A stretch of 58,706 nt of DNA from Micrococcales bacterium 73-13. Its GTDB lineage: Bacteria > Actinomycetota > Actinomycetes > Actinomycetales > Microbacteriaceae. Numbering within the stretch: the stretch's first letter is position 1; the number at the start of each line of letters is the position of its first letter. Positions 34,718 through 44,239 of the stretch are shown in pieces. The notes beneath the pieces are model-generated. The model was not told the DNA's origin, searched no databases, and was given only the letters and a program-made list of their open reading frames with translations. A program made the position numbers and the translations under genes. Location of the stretch: NCBI GenBank assembly GCA_001898855.1, contig MKVN01000048.1:1-58706 (forward strand). The letters are read 5' to 3'.

Positions 34718-35698
34718 ATGGCCCTGACGCCGAACGACGTGCTGAACAAGCAGTTCCAGACGACGAAGTTCCGCGACGGCTACGACCAGGACGAGGTCGA
34801 CGACTTCCTCGACGAGGTGCTCGCCGAGTTCCAGCGGCTCGTCGCCGAGAACGAGCAGCTCAAGGCCCAGCTCGCGGCGGCGCCCGAGGCGTCGGCCGCG
34901 CCCGCCGACTCCGGCGAGGCCGAGTCGCTGCGCGCGCAGCTCGCGGCGGCCCAGGCCCAGCTCGCCGAGTCCCAGCAGGCGCTGCAGACCGCGCAGCAGC
35001 AGGCGGCCGCCGGCTCCACCCTGCTCGACGGGATGAACTCCGCGGAGTACCTGCAGCTCGCGCGGCGGGTGCACGAGGAGCACGTCCGCGAGGGCGTGGT
35101 CAAGCGCGACGACCTCATCGCCGAGGGCGAGACCAAGGCTGCGACGCTCGTCGGCGACGCGCAGGCGCAGGCGTCGCGGCTCACCTCGGACGCGCAGGCG
35201 CAGGCCGACTCGCTGCTCGCGGACGCGCGCGGCAAGGCCGAGACGCTCGTCTCGGAGGCGCAGCAGCAGCGCGACACCACGCTCGAGACCCTGAACGGCG
35301 AGGTCGCGGCGCTCACCTCGCAGCGCGACGGCCTGCAGAGCGCCGTCGACGGGCTCAAGGAGTTCGAGCGGAGCTACCGGGCCGGCCTGAAGGGCTACCT
35401 CGAGACCCAGCTCGGCGAGCTGGCCGCCTCGGAGCCCGCGGCCCCCGCCGAGGCGGGCGAGGCGAGCCCGGAGGCGGCCGCCGAGGACCCGGCTCCGTCG
35501 AGCGAGGTGCCGACCTTCACCGGCTCGCAGTCGACGTTCGCCGCGGAGGCCTCGGCGTCCGCGGAGGGCGACGCGGGATCGGAGACCGGCGAGACCGTCC
35601 GCTGGGGAGGCCTCTCCGTCGAGGCGGAGACCGTCGCCGAGGAGTCCTCCTCCGAGGAGGACGAGCGGCCCTCGGCGCCCGGCTTCGGTGGCGCCTGA
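34718..35698 (+). CDS. divIVA: DivIVA/Wag31 polar-growth scaffold
   Basis: A 326-residue coiled-coil protein. The N-terminal membrane-binding domain reads LTPNDVLNKQFQTTKFRDGYDQDEVDDFLDE in two adjoining pieces, with the short turn that inserts into curved membrane. A first coiled coil (EFQRLVAENEQLKAQLAAA), a Gln/Ala linker and a long second coiled coil (residues about 95-225) follow, then an acidic Ala/Glu tail. DivIVA recruits the elongation machinery to poles or septa. Its last 11 bases overlap the lspA start. Confidence 0.95.
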   Translation: MALTPNDVLNKQFQTTKFRDGYDQDEVDDFLDEVLAEFQRLVAENEQLKAQLAAAPEASAAPADSGEAESLRAQLAAAQAQLAESQQALQTAQQQAAAGSTLLDGMNSAEYLQLARRVHEEHVREGVVKRDDLIAEGETKAATLVGDAQAQASRLTSDAQAQADSLLADARGKAETLVSEAQQQRDTTLETLNGEVAALTSQRDGLQSAVDGLKEFERSYRAGLKGYLETQLGELAASEPAAPAEAGEASPEAAAEDPAPSSEVPTFTGSQSTFAAEASASAEGDAGSETGETVRWGGLSVEAETVAEESSSEEDERPSAPGFGGA

Positions 35699-36275
35699 GC
35701 CCGAGCCGATCGTCGCGCCCTCGTCGGCGCGGCCGCGGATCGGCGTGCTCGTCCTCGTCCTCGGCCTCGCGGTCGGCATCCTGCTGCTGGACCAGCTCGC
35801 GAAGTGGCTGGTCGTCTCGAACCTGCCGGAGGGCGTCGCCGTCCCGGTGATCGGGGAGCTCGTCCAGTTCGAGTTCGTGCGCAACCCCGGCGCGGCGTTC
35901 TCGCTCGGCATCGGCGCGACCTGGATCTTCGCGATCATCGCCTGCGCCGTCGCGGTGTTCATCGTCGTCTTCGCGCGCCGCATCCGATCGCTCGCCTGGG
36001 CGACGGTGTTCGGCATGCTGCTCGGCGGCACCATCGGCAACCTCGTCGACCGGCTGTTCCGCGAGCCGGGGTTCGGCCAGGGCCACGTCATCGACTTCAT
36101 CCGGATCTGGGGCTTCCCGGCCATCTTCAACGTCGCCGACATGGCGATCACCTTCAGCGTGGTCATCCTGGTGATCCTCACGATCGCCGGGCACGGCCTC
36201 GACGGCCGCCGCAGCCGGGGGAGCGCGGCCGAGCCCGTGGCGCCGGCGGCCGGCGCGACGGATGGCGACGCGTAG
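35688..36275 (+). CDS. lspA: lipoprotein signal peptidase II
   Basis: A 195-residue polytopic aspartic protease that cleaves prolipoproteins after lipid transfer. Conserved segments are [15 protein letters not shown], the loop [23 protein letters not shown] (first catalytic Asp) and FNVADMAI (second catalytic Asp). The GTG start at 35688 lies inside the end of divIVA, and its stop lies inside rluD, so the three are coupled. ctaC in this window is one likely substrate. Confidence 0.95.
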   Translation: MAPEPEPIVAPSSARPRIGVLVLVLGLAVGILLLDQLAKWLVVSNLPEGVAVPVIGELVQFEFVRNPGAAFSLGIGATWIFAIIACAVAVFIVVFARRIRSLAWATVFGMLLGGTIGNLVDRLFREPGFGQGHVIDFIRIWGFPAIFNVADMAITFSVVILVILTIAGHGLDGRRSRGSAAEPVAPAAGATDGDA

Positions 36276-37182
36276 CCTGCCCGTCCCCGACGGGCTCGAC
36301 GGGCAGCGCGCGGACGCGGCGCTCGCCAAGCTGCTCGGCTTCTCCAGGACCTTCGCCGCCGAGGTGATCGAGGCCGGCGGCGCCGTGCAGGACGGCGCCC
36401 CGCTCGGCAAGTCCGACCGGCTCCGCGCCGGCGCGTGGCTCAAGGTCGACTGGACCGAGCGGGCCGAGCCGGCGATCGTCGCGGAGGTCGTCCCGGGCCT
36501 CGCGATCGTCCATGAGGACGACGCCCTGATCGTCGTCGACAAGCCGGCCGGCGTCGCGGCGCACCCCTCGCCCGGCTGGGAGGGCCCGACCGTCGTCGGC
36601 GCGCTCGCCGGGCTCGGCCGGCGCATCTCGACCTCGGGCGCCGCGGAGCGCCAGGGCGTCGTGCACCGCCTCGACCAGGGCACCAGCGGCCTCATGGTCG
36701 TCGCGAAGAGCGAGCGCGCCTACACGGAGCTCAAGCGGCAGTTCCACGACCGCGAGGTCGAGAAGGTCTACCACGCGCTCGTCCAGGGGCACCCGGACCC
36801 TCTCGCCGGCACGATCGACGCGCCGATCGGCCGGCATCCATCGGCGTCCTGGCGGTTCGCCGTCGTCGCGGGCGGCCGCCCTGCGGTGACGCACTACGAG
36901 ACGCTCGAGGCGTTCCGCGCCGCGTCGCTGCTCGAGATCCGGCTGGAGACCGGCCGGACCCACCAGATCCGGGTGCACATGGCCGCGCAGCGCCACCCCT
37001 GCTGCGGCGACGCGCTGTACGGCGCGGACCCGGGCCTCGGCGCCCGGCTGGGGCTCGAGCGGCAGTGGCTGCACGCCCGCCGGCTCGGGTTCGCGCATCC
37101 CGACGACGGGCGCCGGATGGCGTTCGAGTCGCCGTACCCGCCCGACCTTCAACACGCGCTCGAGGTCATCTCGGCCGACTGA
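36262..37182 (+). CDS. RluA/RluD-family rRNA pseudouridine synthase
   Basis: A 306-residue protein with an N-terminal S4 RNA-binding domain ([19 protein letters not shown]) and a pseudouridine synthase domain with [16 protein letters not shown], the catalytic-Asp motif [16 protein letters not shown], and [14 protein letters not shown] near the C-terminus. It probably modifies large-subunit rRNA. The residue after the catalytic Asp is Gln, where Lys or Val is also seen in relatives. It overlaps lspA by 14 bases, as is usual for the lspA-rluD pair. Confidence 0.94.
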   Translation: MATRSLPVPDGLDGQRADAALAKLLGFSRTFAAEVIEAGGAVQDGAPLGKSDRLRAGAWLKVDWTERAEPAIVAEVVPGLAIVHEDDALIVVDKPAGVAAHPSPGWEGPTVVGALAGLGRRISTSGAAERQGVVHRLDQGTSGLMVVAKSERAYTELKRQFHDREVEKVYHALVQGHPDPLAGTIDAPIGRHPSASWRFAVVAGGRPAVTHYETLEAFRAASLLEIRLETGRTHQIRVHMAAQRHPCCGDALYGADPGLGARLGLERQWLHARRLGFAHPDDGRRMAFESPYPPDLQHALEVISAD

Positions 37183-37229
37183 CCGCGCGTGCGCCCCACG
37201 AGGTCGGCGGGGCTGCCTATCGTGGAGAG

Positions 37230-40200
37230 GTGAGCGCCTCGGACTCCTTCGTGCATCTGCACGTCCACACGGAGTACTCGATGCTCGACGGCGCGGCCCG
37301 GGTCGGCGCCCTCCTCGACGAGGCCGTCGCGCAGGGCATGCCGGCGATCGCGATCACCGACCACGGGAACAACTTCGGCGCGTTCGACTTCTGGAAGCAG
37401 GCCAGGGCGCGCGGGATCAAGCCGATCATCGGCACCGAGGCGTATCTGACGCCGGGCACGCACCGCTCCGACAAGTCGCGGGTGCGCTGGGCGGAGGGCG
37501 AGGGGCTGAACGCGGACGACGTCGGCGGCGGCGGCGCCTACACCCACATGACGATGCTCGCCGAGACCACCGAGGGCATGCACAACCTGTTCCGCCTCTC
37601 CTCGCTCGCGAGCATCGAGGGCTACTACTTCAAGCCGCGGATGGACCGCGAGCTGCTCGCGCGGTACTCGAAGGGCATCATCGCGACGACCGGCTGCGTC
37701 GGCGGCGAGGTGCAGACCCGGCTCCGGCTCGGTCAGTACGAGGAGGCGAAGGCCGCGGCGGCGGAGTTCCGCGACATCTTCGGCAAGGGCAACTTCTTCG
37801 CCGAGATCATGGACCACGGGATCGAGATCGAGCGGCGCACCCAGGCCGACCTGATCCGGCTCGCGCGGGAGCTCGACCTGCCGCTGCTGGCGACCAACGA
37901 CCTGCACTACACGCACGCCGGCGACGCCACGGCGCACGCGGCGCTGCTCTGCGTCCAGTCCGGATCGACCATGGACGACCCGAAGCGGTTCCGCTTCGAG
38001 GCCGACGAGTTCTACCTGAAGACCCCCGCACAGATGCGCCACCTGTTCCGCGACCTCCCGGAGGCCTGCGACTCGACGCTGCTCATCGCCGAGCGCTGCG
38101 ACGTCGGCTTCGACCCCCAGGAGGGCCGCTACATGGCCCGCTTCCCGGTGCCGGAGGGGGAGACCGACGTCTCGTGGTTCCGCGGAGAGGTCGAGCGCGG
38201 GCTGCTCGAGCGCTACCCGGACGGGATCACCGAGCGCGTCCGGCAGCAGGCCGACTACGAGATGGACGTCATCATCTCGAAGGGCTACGCGAGCTACTTC
38301 CTGGTCGTCGCCGACTTCATCAACTGGTCCAAGCGCAACGGCATCCGGGTGGGCCCCGGCCGCGGCTCCGGGGCCGGCTCCATCGCCGCGTACGCGATGC
38401 GGATCACCGACCTCGACCCGATCGAGAACGGGCTCATCTTCGAGCGCTTCCTGAACCCCGAGCGCGAGTCGATGCCGGACTTCGACGTCGACTTCGACGA
38501 CCGCCGCCGCGGCGAGGTGATCCGCTACGTCACCGAGAAGTACGGCACCGACCACGTCGCGCAGATCGTCACCTACGGCACCATCGCCGCGAAGCAGGCG
38601 CTCAAGGACGCCGCCCGCGTGCTCGGGCATCCCTTCGCGATGGGCGACAAGCTGACCAAGGCGATGCCGGACCCCGCCCAGGGCCACCACATGGCGCTCG
38701 CCGACGTGCTGGACCCCAAGGCGGAGCGCTACCACGAGGCGAAGGACCTGCGGGACCTCATCGAGACCGACCCGGAGGCGCGCACCGTCTTCGACACCGC
38801 GGTCGGGCTCGAGGGGCTGAAGCGCCAGTGGGGGGTGCACGCGGCCGGCGTGATCCTGTCCAGCGAGCCGCTGCTCGACGTCATCCCGATCATGCGCCGG
38901 GAGCAGGACGGCCAGATCATCACGCAGTTCGACTACCCGGCGGCCGAGGCGCTCGGCCTCGTCAAGATGGACTTCCTCGGGCTGCGCAACCTCACGATCA
39001 TCGACGACGCGCTCGACAACATCGAGGCGAACCGCGGCACGCGCCCCGTGCTCGAGGAACTGCCGTACACGGACGAGGCGACCTACCGGCTGCTGTCCAG
39101 CGGCGAGACGCTCGGCGTGTTCCAGCTCGACTCCGGCCCGCTGCGCTCGCTGCTGCGGCTGATGCGGCCGGACAACTTCGGCGACATCTCCGCGGTCATC
39201 GCGCTCTACCGGCCCGGCCCGATGGGCGCGGACTCGCACACCAACTACGCGCTACGCAAGAACGGCCAGCAGCCGATCACCCCGATCCATCCCGAGCTCG
39301 CCGAGCCGCTGAAGGACATCCTCGAGGAGAGCTACGGCCTGATCATCTATCAGGAGCAGGTCATGGAGATCGCGCAGCGGGTCGCCGGCTACACGCTCGG
39401 ACAGGCCGACATGCTGCGCCGGGCGATGGGCAAGAAGAAGAAGGAGATCCTGGACAAGGAGCTCGAGCCGTTCTCGGCCGGCATGCGGGCGAACGGCTAC
39501 TCCGATCAGGCGATCAACGCGCTCTGGGAGATCCTCGTCCCGTTCTCCGACTACGCCTTCAACAAGGCGCACTCGGCCGCCTACGGGGTCATCTCCTACT
39601 GGACCGCGTACCTCAAGCAGCACTATCCCGCCGAGTACATGGCCGCGCTGCTGACCAGCGTCGGCGACAAGAAGGACACCATGGCGATCTACCTCGCCGA
39701 GTGCCGCCGGATGGGCATCCGGGTGCTGCCGCCGGACGTCAACGAGTCGGTCGGGTTCTTCAGCGCCGTCGGCGACGACATCCGCTTCGGCCTCGGCGCG
39801 GTGCGCAACGTCGGCTTCGGCGCGGTCGACCAGATCCGCGCGGCGCGGGAGGAGCAGGGTGCCTTCACCTCCTTCCACGACTTCCTCCGCAAGGTGCCCG
39901 TGCAGGTCGCGAACAAGCGCGCCGTCGAGTCGCTCGTCAAGGCCGGCGCCTTCGACTCGCTCGGCGCCTCCCGGCGCGCGCTCTACGAGATCCACGAGGG
40001 AGCGGTCGAGGCGGCGGTCGCGCTCAAGCGGAACGAGGCGACCGGCCTGGTCGGCTTCGACTTCGACTCGCTCTGGGACGAGCCGGAGCAGGCCGTCGAC
40101 GTCGTGCCAGAGCGGCCGGAGTGGACCAAGCGGGACAAGCTCGCCTTCGAGCGGGAGATGCTCGGCCTCTACGTCTCCGACCACCCGCTCGCCGGGCTCG

Positions 40201-40766
40201 AGCGCCAGCTCGGCCGGCTCGCGGACACCTCGGTCGCGGCGCTGCTCGCGGACGACGCCGTCGCCGACGGCGCGCAGGTCTCCATCGCGGGCCTGCTCAC
40301 CAGCGTGCAGCACCGCGTCGCCCGGCAGAGCGGCAACGCCTACGGGATCGTGACGATCGAGGACTTCGGCGGCGAGATCCAGGTCATGTTCCTCGGGAAG
40401 ACCTACACGGAGTTCCAGCCCGTGCTGCAGGAGGACTCGATCGTCGTCGTCCGCGGCCGGGTGAACGTGCGCGACGACGGCAAGGTGCTGCACGCGAACT
40501 CGCTGACGGTGCCGGACCTCGCCGGCGCCTCGGCGGACACCGCGCCGCTGCCGCTGACGGTGACGATCCCGGAGGAGCGGGCGACGACCGAGACGGTGCA
40601 GGCGCTGGGGGACATCCTGATCCGGCACGAGGGCGACGCGGAGGTGCGCCTGCGCCTGGTCCGGGAGGGCAGCGCTCGGGTGTTCGAGCTGCCGTACCGG
40701 GTCACCCGCAGCCAGGGGCTCACGGGCGAGCTGAAGACGCTGCTCGGCGCGAACTGCCTCGCCTGA
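37230..40766 (+). CDS. dnaE: DNA polymerase III alpha subunit
   Basis: A 1178-residue replicative polymerase. Order: PHP domain (FVHLHVHTEYSMLDG at the start, ITDHGNNFG), palm with the catalytic acids PDFDVDFDDRRR near residue 415, thumb and fingers (GVHAAGVILSS, MDFLGLRNLTII, YRPGPMGADSHTNYA, YQEQVMEIAQRVAGY), helix-hairpin-helix region, OB fold near residue 1010 and a C-terminal clamp/tau region. The length suits the DnaE1 type. The GTG at 37230 has TATCGT (37218-37223) exactly six bases upstream, a leaderless signature. Confidence 0.97.
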   Translation: MSASDSFVHLHVHTEYSMLDGAARVGALLDEAVAQGMPAIAITDHGNNFGAFDFWKQARARGIKPIIGTEAYLTPGTHRSDKSRVRWAEGEGLNADDVGGGGAYTHMTMLAETTEGMHNLFRLSSLASIEGYYFKPRMDRELLARYSKGIIATTGCVGGEVQTRLRLGQYEEAKAAAAEFRDIFGKGNFFAEIMDHGIEIERRTQADLIRLARELDLPLLATNDLHYTHAGDATAHAALLCVQSGSTMDDPKRFRFEADEFYLKTPAQMRHLFRDLPEACDSTLLIAERCDVGFDPQEGRYMARFPVPEGETDVSWFRGEVERGLLERYPDGITERVRQQADYEMDVIISKGYASYFLVVADFINWSKRNGIRVGPGRGSGAGSIAAYAMRITDLDPIENGLIFERFLNPERESMPDFDVDFDDRRRGEVIRYVTEKYGTDHVAQIVTYGTIAAKQALKDAARVLGHPFAMGDKLTKAMPDPAQGHHMALADVLDPKAERYHEAKDLRDLIETDPEARTVFDTAVGLEGLKRQWGVHAAGVILSSEPLLDVIPIMRREQDGQIITQFDYPAAEALGLVKMDFLGLRNLTIIDDALDNIEANRGTRPVLEELPYTDEATYRLLSSGETLGVFQLDSGPLRSLLRLMRPDNFGDISAVIALYRPGPMGADSHTNYALRKNGQQPITPIHPELAEPLKDILEESYGLIIYQEQVMEIAQRVAGYTLGQADMLRRAMGKKKKEILDKELEPFSAGMRANGYSDQAINALWEILVPFSDYAFNKAHSAAYGVISYWTAYLKQHYPAEYMAALLTSVGDKKDTMAIYLAECRRMGIRVLPPDVNESVGFFSAVGDDIRFGLGAVRNVGFGAVDQIRAAREEQGAFTSFHDFLRKVPVQVANKRAVESLVKAGAFDSLGASRRALYEIHEGAVEAAVALKRNEATGLVGFDFDSLWDEPEQAVDVVPERPEWTKRDKLAFEREMLGLYVSDHPLAGLERQLGRLADTSVAALLADDAVADGAQVSIAGLLTSVQHRVARQSGNAYGIVTIEDFGGEIQVMFLGKTYTEFQPVLQEDSIVVVRGRVNVRDDGKVLHANSLTVPDLAGASADTAPLPLTVTIPEERATTETVQALGDILIRHEGDAEVRLRLVREGSARVFELPYRVTRSQGLTGELKTLLGANCLA

Positions 40767-40818
40767 GGGGCCCGGCCCCGATCCTGCGCCGCGGGCGCCG
40801 CCGGTAGGCTGGACCACC

Positions 40819-42135
40819 GTGATCCAGACGATCGACCTCCGCGGCGAGGCGCTCACGCCCCGCCGGCTCGCCGAGGCGATGCCCCGTGCGCGCGTCGACG
40901 TCGCCAAGGCCGCGGAGTCCGCGGCGGAGCTCGTCGACGACGTCCGCGAGCGCGGCATGGTCGCGCTCGTCGAGCAGGCGCGGCGGTTCGACGGCGCCGA
41001 CCCGCGGCACCTCCGGGTGCCGCGGGAGGAGCTGGCCGAGGCCCTCGCGGCGCTCGATCCCGCGGTCCGCGCCGCCCTCGAGGAGGCGATCGCCCGGGTC
41101 CGCGCCGCGACCGCCGTCCAGGTGCCGCCGGACCGGGTGACCGAGCTCGGGCCGGGCGCCCGCGTGCGGCAGCGGTGGCAGCCGGTCGACCGGGTCGGGC
41201 TCTACGTGCCCGGGGGCAAGGCGGTCTACCCGTCCAGCGTCGTCATGAACGTCGTGCCGGCGCAGGTCGCCGGGGTGCGCTCGATCGCGATCGCGAGCCC
41301 CGCGCAGCGCGAGGCCGACGGCGGCGTGCACCCGACGATCCTCGCGGCGGCGGCGCTGCTCGGCGTCGAGGAGGTCTACGCGATGGGCGGCGCCGGCGCG
41401 ATCGGCGCCTTCGCCTACGGCGTGCCCGAGCTCGAGCTCGACCCGGTCGACGTCGTCACCGGGCCGGGGAACGTGTACGTGGCGGCCGCGAAGCGCATCG
41501 TGCGCGGCGTCGTCGGGATCGACGCGGAGGCCGGTCCCACCGAGATCCTGGTCATCGCCGACGCGACCGCGGACCCCGCGCTCGTCGCCGCCGACCTGGT
41601 GAGCCAGGCCGAGCACGACGAGAACGCGGCGGCGGTGCTCGTCACCGACTCGCCCGAGCTCGCGCGCGCCGTCGAGGCCGATCTGGAGGGACGCGTCGGC
41701 GGCACCCGGCACGCGGACCGGGTCCGCGTCGCGCTCGCCTCGCAGCAGTCGGCGATCGTGCTCGTCGACGACCTCGCGGCCGCGGTCGCCGTCTCGAACG
41801 CCTACGGACCCGAGCACCTCGAGATCCAGACCGCCGACGACGAGCGGGTGCTCGCCGGGATCACCAGCGCGGGGGCGATCTTCCTCGGCGCGAACTCGCC
41901 GGTCAGCCTCGGCGACTACCTGGCGGGCTCGAACCACGTGCTGCCGACCGGCGGCCAGGCGAGGTTCGGCGCCGGGCTCGGCGCGACGGCGTTCCTGCGT
42001 CCGCAGCAGATCGTCGAGTACAGCGCGGAGGGCCTCGGCGCGGTCCGCGACCGGATCGTCGCGCTGGCGGCGGCGGAGGACCTGCCGGCGCACGGCGAGG
42101 CCGTCGTCGAGCGCTTCGCGGACCGGACCCCGTAG
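40819..42135 (+). CDS. hisD: histidinol dehydrogenase
   Basis: A 438-residue zinc enzyme doing the last two steps of histidine synthesis, histidinol to histidine with two NAD. Recognised by VGLYVPGGKAVYPSSVVMN, DVVTGPGNVYVAAAKR, AGPTEILVIAD, QAEHDENAAAVLVT with the catalytic or metal-binding His and Asp, and SNAYGPEHLEI. The start is GTG at 40819 with TAGGCT (40805-40810) eight bases before it. No other his gene follows in the window; nrdR comes next. Confidence 0.96.
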   Translation: MIQTIDLRGEALTPRRLAEAMPRARVDVAKAAESAAELVDDVRERGMVALVEQARRFDGADPRHLRVPREELAEALAALDPAVRAALEEAIARVRAATAVQVPPDRVTELGPGARVRQRWQPVDRVGLYVPGGKAVYPSSVVMNVVPAQVAGVRSIAIASPAQREADGGVHPTILAAAALLGVEEVYAMGGAGAIGAFAYGVPELELDPVDVVTGPGNVYVAAAKRIVRGVVGIDAEAGPTEILVIADATADPALVAADLVSQAEHDENAAAVLVTDSPELARAVEADLEGRVGGTRHADRVRVALASQQSAIVLVDDLAAAVAVSNAYGPEHLEIQTADDERVLAGITSAGAIFLGANSPVSLGDYLAGSNHVLPTGGQARFGAGLGATAFLRPQQIVEYSAEGLGAVRDRIVALAAAEDLPAHGEAVVERFADRTP

Positions 42136-42162
42136 CGGCCGGCGGGCTAGGCTCGTCGCGAC

Positions 42163-42636
42163 ATGTTCTGCCCCTTCTGCCGCCATCCCGACTCGCGGGT
42201 CATCGACTCACGGACGAGCGACGACGGGCTGTCGATCCGCCGCCGCCGGCAGTGCCCGGAGTGCGGAGGGCGGTTCTCGACCACGGAGACCGCGACCCTC
42301 GGCGTCATCAAGCGCAGCGGCGTCGTCGAGCCGTTCAGCCGGGAGAAGATCGTCGCCGGCGTCCGGAAGGCCGCGCAGGGCCGGCCGGTGACCGACACCG
42401 AGCTCGCCGAGCTCGCGCAGCGGGTCGAGGAGACGATCCGCTCGACCGGGGCCAGCCAGATCGACGCGAACGAGATCGGCCTGGCGATCCTCGGACCGCT
42501 GCGCGAGCTGGACGAGGTCGCCTACCTCCGCTTCGCGAGCGTCTATCAGGCCTTCGAGTCGCTCGAGGACTTCGAGGCGGCGATCGCCGTCCTCAAGTCC
42601 GGGGCCGGGGCCCGGCCGGACAAACGGGTCCGCTGA
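42163..42636 (+). CDS. nrdR: transcriptional repressor NrdR
   Basis: A 157-residue repressor of ribonucleotide reductase genes. The N-terminal zinc ribbon uses Cys 3, Cys 6, Cys 31 and Cys 34 with the DNA-contacting [13 protein letters not shown]; the rest is an ATP-cone domain ([20 protein letters not shown]) that senses ATP and dATP. No NrdR box was recognised in this window, so its targets lie elsewhere. TAGGCT (42148-42153) is nine bases before the ATG. Confidence 0.97.
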   Translation: MFCPFCRHPDSRVIDSRTSDDGLSIRRRRQCPECGGRFSTTETATLGVIKRSGVVEPFSREKIVAGVRKAAQGRPVTDTELAELAQRVEETIRSTGASQIDANEIGLAILGPLRELDEVAYLRFASVYQAFESLEDFEAAIAVLKSGAGARPDKRVR

Positions 42637-42637
42637 G

Positions 42638-43687
42638 GTGTACCGCCTGCTGTTCCGCGCGATCCTGACGCGTCTCGACCCGGAGCGCGCGCACGGGCTC
42701 GCGCACCTCGCCATCCGCGTCCTCGGCTGGCCGGTCCTCGCCTGGGCGCCCCGGCTGCTCACCCGAGCCGCGCCGGGGATCGGCGTCACCGCGATGGGCA
42801 TCCGCTTCGCCTCGCCCTTCGGCATGGCGGCGGGCTTCGACAAGGACGCCGACATGACGATCGGCCTCGGCGCGCTCGGCTTCGGGCACGTCGAGGTCGG
42901 CACCGTCACCGCGGTCCCGCAGCCGGGCAACGAGCGCCCGCGGCTGTTCCGGCTGCTGGCCGACCGGGCGCTCGTCAACCGGATGGGGTTCAACAACCGC
43001 GGCGCGGCCGCCGCCGCGCGGGTGCTCGCCCGCACCCGCCGCCGCCCGCTCCGGCCGGTCATCGGCGTCAACCTCGGCAAGTCCCGGGTCGTCGCGGTCG
43101 AGGACGCGGTCGCCGACTACCTCGAGTCGACCCGGCTGCTCGCGCCGCTCGCGGACTACCTCGTCGTCAACGTGTCCTCGCCGAACACCCCGGGGCTGCG
43201 CGGCCTGCAGGAGCTCGACCGGCTCCGGCCGCTGCTGGCGGCGGTGCGCGCGGCCGCCGGGGGCGTGCCGCTGCTGGTGAAGATCGCGCCGGACATGAGC
43301 GACGACCAGGTGACCGCGATCACGCGGCTCGCGGTCGAACTCGGGCTCGCCGGCCTCGTCGCGACGAACACCACGGTCGCCCGGGACGCGCTGGCGACCG
43401 ACCCGGCCGTCGTGGCGGCGGCCGGCGCCGGCGGGCTCTCCGGTCCGCCGCTCGCGCGCCGCGCCCTCCAGGTGCTGCGCGCGGTGCGCGCCGAGGCGCC
43501 CGACCCGGCGTTCTGCGTCGTCTCGGTCGGCGGCGTCGAGACGGCCGAGGACGTGCGGGAGCGGCTCGCCGCCGGCGCGACGCTGGTGCAGGGCTACACC
43601 GCGTTCATCTACCGCGGCCCGCTCTGGGCGCGCGCCGTCAACCGCGGCCTCGCCCGCGCCGTCAGTCGGGGAACCGAAAGCGCTTGA
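42638..43687 (+). CDS. pyrD: dihydroorotate dehydrogenase (quinone), class 2
   Basis: A 349-residue FMN enzyme of pyrimidine synthesis that passes electrons to the quinone pool. The N-terminal helices (YRLLFRAILTRLDPERAHGL) that bind the membrane mark class 2. Other motifs are FASPFGMAAGFDKD, NRMGFNNRGA, GVNLGKS, VVNVSSPNTPGLRGLQ (catalytic Ser region) and VGGVETAEDVRERLAAGATLVQ in two adjoining pieces. The GTG starts one base after the nrdR stop. Its last 26 bases overlap the convergent DUF3043 gene. Confidence 0.96.
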   Translation: MYRLLFRAILTRLDPERAHGLAHLAIRVLGWPVLAWAPRLLTRAAPGIGVTAMGIRFASPFGMAAGFDKDADMTIGLGALGFGHVEVGTVTAVPQPGNERPRLFRLLADRALVNRMGFNNRGAAAAARVLARTRRRPLRPVIGVNLGKSRVVAVEDAVADYLESTRLLAPLADYLVVNVSSPNTPGLRGLQELDRLRPLLAAVRAAAGGVPLLVKIAPDMSDDQVTAITRLAVELGLAGLVATNTTVARDALATDPAVVAAAGAGGLSGPPLARRALQVLRAVRAEAPDPAFCVVSVGGVETAEDVRERLAAGATLVQGYTAFIYRGPLWARAVNRGLARAVSRGTESA

Positions 43688-44219
43688 CCTGCGGCTTCGG
43701 CAGCCGCATCAGGCGCAGCTGCAGCGCCCGCATCGCCGCGTACCAGCGCACCTTCTCGACCCGGTCCGCGCCGTACTTCGCGGCGAGCCGCCGGCGCACG
43801 ATGAGGCCGAGCACGACGGAGTCGATGATCACCAGGCCGAAGTAGCCGATCAGGGCGACCGTCGCGTACGCCGAGATGGCGGGGAACGGCAGGTACATCA
43901 CGACGATGACGAGGAACATCACCGGGATGACGAACTCGCCGGCCGACAGCCGCGCGTCGACGTAGTCGCGGACCCACCTGCGCTGCGGCCCGCGATCGCG
44001 CACCGGCAGGTAGCGCTCGTCGCCGGCGGCGTAGCCGGCGCTCTGCCTCGCCCGCTCCACGCGGTCCTGCTCCCGGCTGATCCGGCGAGCCTCGGAGCGG
44101 TCGGCGACGACGATGGGGCGCTTGTTCGCCGCCTCGCGCTCGCGTCGGCTCGGCGTGGGACGGCCCTTCCCTCCGGCGGGCTGCTCCGCGGGCTCGGGAT
44201 CCGTCTGCGTCTTGGCCAT
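43662..44219 (-). CDS. DUF3043 membrane protein
   Basis: A 185-residue actinobacterial protein. A charged N-terminus (KGRPTPSRREREAANKRP) leads to RDRGPQRRWVRDYVDAR, then two transmembrane helices (FVIPVMFLVIVVMYLPF, ATVALIGYFGLVIIDSVVLG) and a basic C-terminal segment. The family has no assigned function. AGGAGG precedes the ATG at 44219, and its promoter overlaps that of the divergent dipeptidase gene. Confidence 0.9.
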   Translation of the reverse strand: MAKTQTDPEPAEQPAGGKGRPTPSRREREAANKRPIVVADRSEARRISREQDRVERARQSAGYAAGDERYLPVRDRGPQRRWVRDYVDARLSAGEFVIPVMFLVIVVMYLPFPAISAYATVALIGYFGLVIIDSVVLGLIVRRRLAAKYGADRVEKVRWYAAMRALQLRLMRLPKPQVKRFRFPD

Positions 44220-44226
44220 GGCCTCC

Positions 44227-44234
44227 TAAGATTA
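44227..44234. promoter_or_regulatory. overlapping divergent -10 elements
   Basis: The 20-base gap between the DUF3043 and dipeptidase genes holds TAAGAT on the plus strand (44227-44232), seven bases before the dipeptidase ATG, and TAATCT on the minus strand (44234-44229), nine bases before the DUF3043 ATG. The two elements share four base pairs, so RNA polymerase could use only one at a time. Confidence 0.45.
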
Positions 44235-44239
44235 CCCGC

